64,000 nt of DNA, taken from positions 16,988,001-17,052,000 of the forward strand of contig JASFXZ010000016.1 in assembly GCA_032209605.1 (NCBI GenBank). Reading direction: 5' to 3'. Made by a program: the position numbers and the translations under genes. The stretch comes from Mactromeris polynyma (taxonomy: Eukaryota; Mollusca; Bivalvia; Venerida; Mactridae). Of the stretch, positions 57,932 to 64,000 are shown in pieces. The notes below the pieces were generated by a model. That model was not told where the DNA came from, ran no database searches, and saw only the letters and a list, made by a program, of their open reading frames with translations. The stretch's first letter is position 1, and every line of letters begins with the position of its first letter.

Positions 57932-59164
57932 ATTTATTGATTCAATATTTATATACATGTACATACATAAAAAGAAAACCTGTTGGACGGCTGATTTACG
58001 AGAACAGCTTATTAGGTGCAAGATATAAAACATTTATTATCATCATAATGTGAAGAATTTACCTTCATGTCGAAGAATAGGGGACGTTTGTTATGGTTCG
58101 AAATCAAAGATGGTGTTGGATTTATTGAGTTTATCATTATCCACATCGTGCCCTTCAACTTTGACCAGAACTTAAAATGACATTTTTCTGCATGTTTACG
58201 ATATTTGTGCAATGATATCATGGGAACCTTGTTTTCAGATCTCTACCTTTTGGGTTTATTTCATTACTTTGAGTTTAATTATCTTCTTCATTGTGAAGGT
58301 TAACTTGAAACCTGTCGCCGTTAAAATTCTGATGCTGGGTACTTTACTCGGCTTTCAAATACAGATATTTAATTAAATTGACCATATTTGGAGAAAATTA
58401 TGTGTCATTTTCGTAACCTTGACCGTCAGAACTGACCAAGCATAGTTGACCACACACACTCGAGTCAACATGTTTACAGATTCACTGACTTGAACTGCAA
58501 GTTGTTGATTCAGCTGTGTCTGTTTCGCAGACGACAAAACATCGGTTTAGAAGTTAACCTTTCCGCAGGTGACCAATTATGCCGCCCCAACAAGTTTGCT
58601 ATGACAACTGCGCTGCCATGTTTGCGTCCGAGTATATCTATCCAATCTTCGTTTCATTTATATGACACAAACCTGAGTAAACAATCAATGCTGATGATCT
58701 TTTAGATGTGTAAATTCAATCTCAAACTTTCAGGGCTTGTATCTGGCTCTCCTTCGGGGCCGAGTATGACCCCCATTTTGAATGCCAAATTTGCTCCTTT
58801 TTTTCCAATCGGAAAAAAGTTCCCTGTTGAAATCACATTGATTTTAAAAGAAGACACAGGAAGACATTTGCAATATTTTTACAGGCAGTAAACCTAGAAA
58901 ATAAAGTTGTAAGCCATTTGTAGCATGAAACAGTTACGAATTTACGTATATGTTAAAACACTTCTCAAAACTTCGGCAGGCTATTGTGAAAACATCTCTA
59001 TTTGATGAGGGGCCCTTTGCCCAAAACACTAGAAGACCTGTCAGTTTATAATGCCCTGCATTCAGTCAACGTGTTTGACTAACTTTCATAACGTTTGCAA
59101 TTGGTGTACTGTTTGCAGTGAATGTGATACGGTTGGTTAGGAATACAAAACAAAACAGTTTCTT
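57932..59164. other. Intronic stretch, nothing assignable
   Basis: Two adjacent + frames at 58490-58891 have no recognisable motifs. AT-rich otherwise. Confidence 0.3.
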
Positions 59165-59478
59165 CGTAACATTCGCAACTGTTAGTCGTAACATTCGCAA
59201 CTGTTAGCCGTAACATTTGCAACTGTTAGTCGTAACATTTGCAACTGTTAGCCGTAACATTCGCAACTGTTAGCCGTAACATTCGCAACTGTTAGCCGTA
59301 ACATTCGCAACTGTTAGCCGTAACATTTGCAACTGTTAGCCGTAACATTCGCAACTGTTAGCCGTAACATTCGCAACTGTTAGCCGTAACATTCGCAACT
59401 GTTAGCCGTAACATTCGCAACTGTTAGCCGTAACATTCGCAACTGTTAGCCGTAACATTCGCAACTGTTAGCCGTAAC
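59165..59478 (+). repeat. 22-bp minisatellite, about 14 copies
   Basis: The unit CGTAACATTCGCAACTGTTA, then GC is repeated with ATTC/ATTTG and GTTAGT/GTTAGC variants. The first copies and one central copy are the variant types. ACGTTTGCAATTGG and GTAACATTCGCAAC upstream (59090-59180) may be the seed sequence. Confidence 0.88.
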
Positions 59479-59549
59479 TGAACGCAGGGCTGGTAGCTGT
59501 GGAGAACATACACCTGTAATTAATGAGATAAAACAATATCTTCCTCTGG

Positions 59550-59795
59550 AGAAATGGTACAACATGTTCCTTGCCTCTTGCTCATGTAACATAGAGGTTG
59601 CCCAAAACCCTAGAATAAGACCCGACTGTGTATCGAGGGTTGAACGCAAGACTGTAGTTACTCCTATTTGTTTATATAGAAGTTGTGATAGTCTTGCACT
59701 GAACTCTCGGTATACTGGTAACTATACAACTGTATTATACCTGGAGGAAGGATACAACATATTTGTTGCCTCTAGGTCATGTGACATACTGTAAA
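59550..59795 (+). repeat. Old ~195-bp direct duplication
   Basis: TGGTACAACATGTTCCTTGC, CTCTTGCTCATGTAACATA (59554-59593) corresponds to AGGATACAACATATTTGTTGC, CTCTAGGTCATGTGACATAC (59747-59789), both preceded by CTGGAG. TTGAACGCAAGACTGTAG (59639) likewise echoes CTGAACGCAGGGCTGGTAG (59478). Confidence 0.5.
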
Positions 59796-60310
59796 TAGGT
59801 TGTATTCATGTTTCATTTGAAGCTTATATTTTTAAATACGTAAACGCCTTCAATGGTTTCATATTATGTGAGATTTCTATAGAAAAATATGAATTATAAT
59901 TTTATTCAAATATATTTATAGAGTGCAAGCCTCATTACCTTGCCGTCATTTTAAGGAAGGGTAACATATACTTGACATTGATAGTTGGCACAGATATCGG
60001 ACATAAAATCAGTGTGTCGCTTCAAGGGGAGAATTACGGGAAGAGTGAAGGCCAAGGTTGTTTCATCTATACACCTTCGCTGTGTGCACACTCTGTAGTA
60101 ATGTCTAGTTAATTCCTCATCGATACTATTTAATCTCATTAATTACAGGTGTATTTTTGCCCCCACAAATGTTCCCTTCATATGGTTTAACCAATGAATG
60201 ATTCTGGACTCATAGAGAGTGTGGGTAGAGCAAACAGAGCCCTGTGATGGAAATTTCAGATTTGTTTTTGTTACCAAGCCGACTTTTTTATCTTCAAAAT
60301 ATTTTTTGTA

Positions 60311-60570
60311 CAGTAAAACCTCACTTAATGACCACCTCAATAAGAAGGTCACATCAAAATGTTCAAGGCCATTTTCACTATTTTGCTCTTTATTCAATCT
60401 CAATACTAAGACCATCTCAATAAGAAGACCATGTCAAAATTAAGAACACAACGTTCAAGTCCATTTTCGCCATTTTTCTCTATTTATTCAATCTCAATAT
60501 TAAGACCATCTCAATAAGAAGACCAATTTTCAAGAGTCGCAGGAGTGGACTCATTATTGAGGTTTTACTG
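60311..60570 (+). mobile_element. Family A, copy 6: pogo-like MITE with internal duplication
   Basis: CAGTAAAACCTCACTTAATG to TATTGAGGTTTTACTG. TA precedes; TC follows (duplication decayed). At 260 bp it is ~90 bp longer than its sisters because the inner part (CATTTTCACTATTTTGCTC, TTCAATCTCAATACTAAGAC, CATCTCAATAAGAAGACC) is present twice. Confidence 0.75.
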
Positions 60571-60638
60571 TCTTACCATAATGAATGCAAGAATGAATTG
60601 ATCAATATATGGTGTTTGTATGTATAGTATCAGCATGT

Positions 60639-60873
60639 GAGCGCCGCTGTACGATTTCCAACTTTTTCAGTAAGTGACATCATTTCCACATAACGACACA
60701 TGTGACATCACCACGTACTGACAGTAAGTGAAATTTGCCCCATATGGCATTTTGAAAACAGAGTGACCATAAGGAGTAAATATTGTTTCCTGCTTGCAAA
60801 TTGTGATGTCACATGTTGTGTTTTCTTGAAATGGCGTCACTTTCGGGAGAGGTTGTAAATCCCATAGCAGCCT
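60639..60873 (+). mobile_element. Family C, copy 3: palindromic MITE
   Basis: GAGCGCCGCTGTACGATTTC, then CAACTTTTTCAGTAAGTGAC at the left; GAGAGGTTGTAAATCCCATA, GCAG at the right. The interior has ACAGTAAGTGAAATTTGCCC and AGTAAATATTGTTTCCTGC. It lies only 69 bases right of family A copy 6. Confidence 0.65.
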
Positions 60874-61926
60874 TCACATGGTGTTTGTCTGTATATAATC
60901 AGGTTATGTTGTTTGTTTACAGAATCAATCGAATATAAACATCACCGCCTCAATTATCCTCACACGTGATTCCGTGCCCGTTGACATTTATAGTCTGTTG
61001 TAAAGTAAATCATAATGATAATAAAAAGCTATATTGTTTCAGTTTTATCTGGGTTGATGGCGACAACGTTGAATACATAAAATAAAGTACATCGAGTATT
61101 ATTCCGAGGTCTCCGAGGAGTTAGCGATATTGGATTTGTTTGTCGCTATGTGAGATGTGTGATTTGTTAATAGGTTTTAATTTCAATGGACTCATTATCT
61201 CTTATTTGTGTGCGTGTATTTACAATAAATGTATTTACAATAAATGCGGAACACGTTGATGTGTTTTCAATTTATTTCGTGACACAGATCATTACAATCA
61301 AAATACTGAAAGTGTCAGACACTTACCTTAGTTAATATGTTGACATTAATTGGGTTTTATAAAATAGATATGATTGAAGATAGAAAACAATGTGGTTATA
61401 TCAGTGTGTCCTTATTTTACGCTATTAAAGTTCCCGTGATATTTTTGTACTGTTTTATACAAAAAATTGTCATTCTAAATCTCATTATTTGTTGATTTAA
61501 GGCACTGGTATTGTATAGTGCTCGGTTCGGTTTCTATTGCTACACTTTCGGTTTTCGGTTACATGTATTCGGTTTGGTTATTCAAATATATCACATACAT
61601 AAAAAATTCTCAAACACTGATAGTTCAATGACTTTTAATGACCAGACATGAAACATTTGACAAGGTTAGTAGAGATAGAACAATGTGTTATAATATTAAA
61701 TAAAGCAGAGCAAAGACTAGAAATAGAATCCATGTCCCATAATAACAGTAAACAGTTCCTATAGCTGTGTAACTAAAAGATAACGAGTATAAACTTAGTC
61801 CTGAATTCTTTGACTAGAATATTGTTTCAGGAATAAATATTAAACATGTCATCTTGTCGTACAGAACCGAATATTCGTAACACCCGCGAGATAAAAGAAC
61901 CGAAAATAGGTGAACTTTGGTTAGCT
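60874..61926. other. Intronic stretch, nothing assignable
   Basis: TGTTTGTTTACAG at 60908-60920 is acceptor-like and is followed by a 26-codon open stretch to a stop, without known motif. A TGTATTTACAATAAA pair occurs near 61215-61245. Confidence 0.3.
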
Positions 61927-62035
61927 GTTGCATCCTAAGGGGTCTGTAACAATTTCTACTTTCACTTTCACTTTGTGTTTGTCTATAGGTGAAAGTGAAA
62001 GTAGAGAAATTGTTACAGAGCCCTTTGGATGCAAC
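61927..62035. repeat. 109-bp near-perfect hairpin (two ~45-base arms, 17-base loop)
   Basis: The left arm GTTGCATCCTAAGGGGTCTG, then TAACAATTTCT and ACTTTCACTTTCAC (61927-61971) pairs with the right arm from GTGAAAGTGAAAGTAGAG, AAATTGTTACAGAGCCCTTT to GGATGCAAC (61989-62035). Only about three mismatches and one 2-base bulge separate them. The loop is 61972-61988. It could be a very short fold-back MITE or a microRNA-like precursor. No target duplication is evident. Confidence 0.75.
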
Positions 62036-62678
62036 CCTTGTAATGCATGCTATACTCCTTAGTATCGTGTCATTGGCAAGCTGTCGGGGATATTTTGCTG
62101 GCTATATCAAGTGTTAGACATTGAATATGGCAACGAAGATTTATTTGAAAAAATTCTTGTTTTGTAAAAAAATATCAAAATGTATGTACTGTAAACAAAA
62201 GAAGTTGATTTGATTTCTTATCATATTTAGTATCTGTAGTACAATCCTTTGGACTGGTTTAAGTTTTGAGTGGAATGGTTTACATATTTTTATCTAGATC
62301 ATTGTTCTCTGGAAGCATGATTGTCATTAAGCTTGTCAACACCTCTCCACTTGAGTAACTCAGATCAGAAAATCTTTCGGTGATCAGTCAAAATTCAAAA
62401 AGCTTACAAAATCTGATATGCCGACTTTTGTTAATCATGTCAATGCTTTGTTTTTTGGCCTGAATAATTCATGAATCTGTACTCTTGCATTATTGACTGC
62501 TAAAGTAATACAATATTGTGATTTAGAACGATATTGTTTATGAAGTACTATGTGACTGTATTTCCCTTGTGAATGATTACAGATACCGTTGATTGATATG
62601 CTAATGTTTCTCTATCTAGTGACTCTCCTACATAGGAATATAATTAATGAACAGTTAAAAAGCCGCCCATACCATATA

Positions 62679-62855
62679 CAGTCGGACCTCGTTTATTCGA
62701 CAACCTTCTATTCAAATACTCGGTATCATCTGAAATAAATACCAGGTCTCGATGTATCTTCTTTGGCACATCCAATTGAAATGGGGTAATCGAAACTTTG
62801 TATTATTCGAAATAAATTTCGGACCCGATGAATTTGAATGAACGAGGTCTGACTG
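62679..62855 (+). mobile_element. Family B, copy 1: pogo-like MITE with TA duplication (most intact)
   Basis: CAGTCGGACCTCGTTTATTC at the left and GAATGAACGAGGTCTGACTG at the right are inverted repeats, flanked by TA (62677-62678, 62856-62857). Interior CTCGGTATCATCTGAAATAA, GATGTATCTTCTTTGGCAC, CCAATTGAAATGGGG. Terminal CAGT(C)...CTCG plus TA fits pogo/Tigger. 177 bp. Confidence 0.75.
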
Positions 62856-63053
62856 TAATTTGCATTTTTAGCGCACCTTTACAGACAGATAGATCTGCGT
62901 GGGAGACCTTTCTGCATATTTTGGGGGTATTTTTTAAAATCTTATGTAAATAAATTAATAATGATCCATATCTTTACTTAGGCAAAAGTGTAGTATAATC
63001 TTTTTCACTTTACCATCTTTGTGGCAGATTGTTATGAGCTTGGGGTTTTCCTT

Positions 63054-63390
63054 TGGATTATTCAAATAGGGGTCTTGGGACTCCCACATTTGCAATTTTT
63101 TAAGTTCCTGATCAATTTTGGGGGTCCTGAGAGTAAATTATTTTCTGTGACTTTTTTTCGATCAGTCGTTGTGATCCTGTTTTACCGAGACGCTTTCAAG
63201 CTGCAAGCACTGAGGCGATACTGAGTGACAGTAATTACCACAAAGGAATATAAATAACGAAAAGTGCCAATTTGCCAAAAAGGGGTACTTGGACACTCGC
63301 GGGTCCTGCAAATGCACACCTGTTCATAAATGCCGGTCCTCAGCCTTAAAGTTGCGTCAAAGATGCAGAAAATTGTCTGGGAAATCCCTG
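63054..63390 (+). mobile_element. Family D, copy 5 (diverged, enlarged centre)
   Basis: GGATTATTCAAATAGGGGTC, TTGGGACTCCCACATTTGCA at the left and TGGGAAATCCCTG at the right match D termini. The centre (about 63130-63300) is unrelated to other copies. Confidence 0.4.
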
Positions 63391-64000
63391 GACCTAATTG
63401 TTATATATATTGCAGGCTTTTTAGTTTAATGACTGGAATATATTCAAAGAGATTGCAGAGACACATAACAGCTTCCTATACATCTTCATATTAATCATCA
63501 TATATTGTATTTTCAAAGCTCTTGGAATCAGATATATTTGTCTTAGTGTTACAACCATTTGTCCATCGTTAGTTTCTTGTTTTATTGTGTACATTTTCCC
63601 CCACCTATCAATCAGCTTTTTATCCTATTAAAGCTGTTTGTCTGTAGCTCGTGGCAAAGTTTGTATTTGTCTGCTCAATTCCTGGACAAGGTCTTTGGGA
63701 AATGGATTTTTAAGGAAGGCAATAAACGATCACCACTTTTTCTTTCATTATTTATTACATAATTAAATTTATGCTTCAGTAATAAGAGAAATCCGATGCA
63801 TGCGGGCCTTTGATGGATATTACCCATTTGTTTAATTTCTAAGAGAGGAATTTGAGTTTCCAACATGTATAAACCCTCACCAACGGAATCTACTTTGTGA
63901 ATGCTCAATTATAACAATCTATGAGCATGTCTTTTTAAGTTCTTCATTTGTGCTGGAAAATTATAAGTCCCTGATCAAATGATTTGATTGATTTCTGAGA
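63391..64000. other. Intronic stretch to window end, nothing assignable
   Basis: AT-rich. No exon of the KLF gene or repeat family recognised before the edge. Confidence 0.3.

Larger units (their letters stand above)
927..64000 (+). other. Inferred very long first intron of the KLF gene (open at right end)
   Basis: After the donor at 927 I find no frame matching the expected exon 2 (continuing after WQQ with a TCLELERYL-like segment) and no zinc-finger linker or C2H2 pattern on either strand. What follows is interspersed and tandem repeats in AT-rich DNA, as expected of an intron. KLF6/7 genes are known to have a long intron after the short first coding exon. The intron end is not in view, and an unrelated nested gene with short exons could be missed. 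Confidence 0.65.

Noticed and set aside
60908..61000. TTTGTTTACAG followed by a 26-codon open stretch as an exon
   Set aside because: No match to KLF sequence and a stop without donor; possible alternative terminal exon but unsupported.

Overview
The window looks like one stretch of an animal nuclear genome, most likely a lophotrochozoan and probably a bivalve mollusc. It is AT-rich, has no bacterial-style gene density, and is crowded with short non-autonomous DNA transposons, tRNA-derived SINEs and minisatellites of a kind familiar from bivalve genomes. The clade is an inference from repeat style and was not tested.

The one convincing coding feature is near the left end on the + strand. A 34-codon first coding exon at 825-926 ends in a CAG|GTACGT donor and matches the N-terminus of the KLF6/KLF7 group of Kruppel-like transcription factors in both length and motif. 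Nothing resembling the expected second exon (continuing after the WQQ residues) or the C2H2 zinc-finger exons is visible downstream. The remaining ~63 kb is therefore best read as a very long first intron of this gene, running off the right edge.

Inside the intron, two polypyrimidine-AG|GTGAGT junctions (23959/23960 and 48327/48328) look like recursive ('zero-length exon') splice sites. They split the intron into ~23 kb and ~24 kb steps. This is the most interesting functional hypothesis in the window.

The intron also holds several element families. There is a ~2.5 kb TTAA-flanked inverted-repeat element carrying many copies of a TGTCCGTCCCC motif (1750-4248). A fold-back element has tandem-repeat arms and a decayed coding remnant (14143-15475). 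Two pogo-like MITE families with TA target duplications are present (A, six copies; B, three copies). Family C is a palindromic element (three copies), family F is PIF/Harbinger-like (five copies), and D and E are hAT-like with GGG-type ends. A CCAAT/ATTGG palindromic family (G), a tRNA-SINE family and about 20 tandem arrays complete the list. The largest array is a 44-copy 27-bp minisatellite at 24051-25239. Several arrays clearly grew from pieces of the dispersed elements. Long predicted reading frames, including ~400-codon frames on both strands of the 27-bp array, are by-products of repeats. Stretches between the listed features are AT-rich sequence in which I see no gene.
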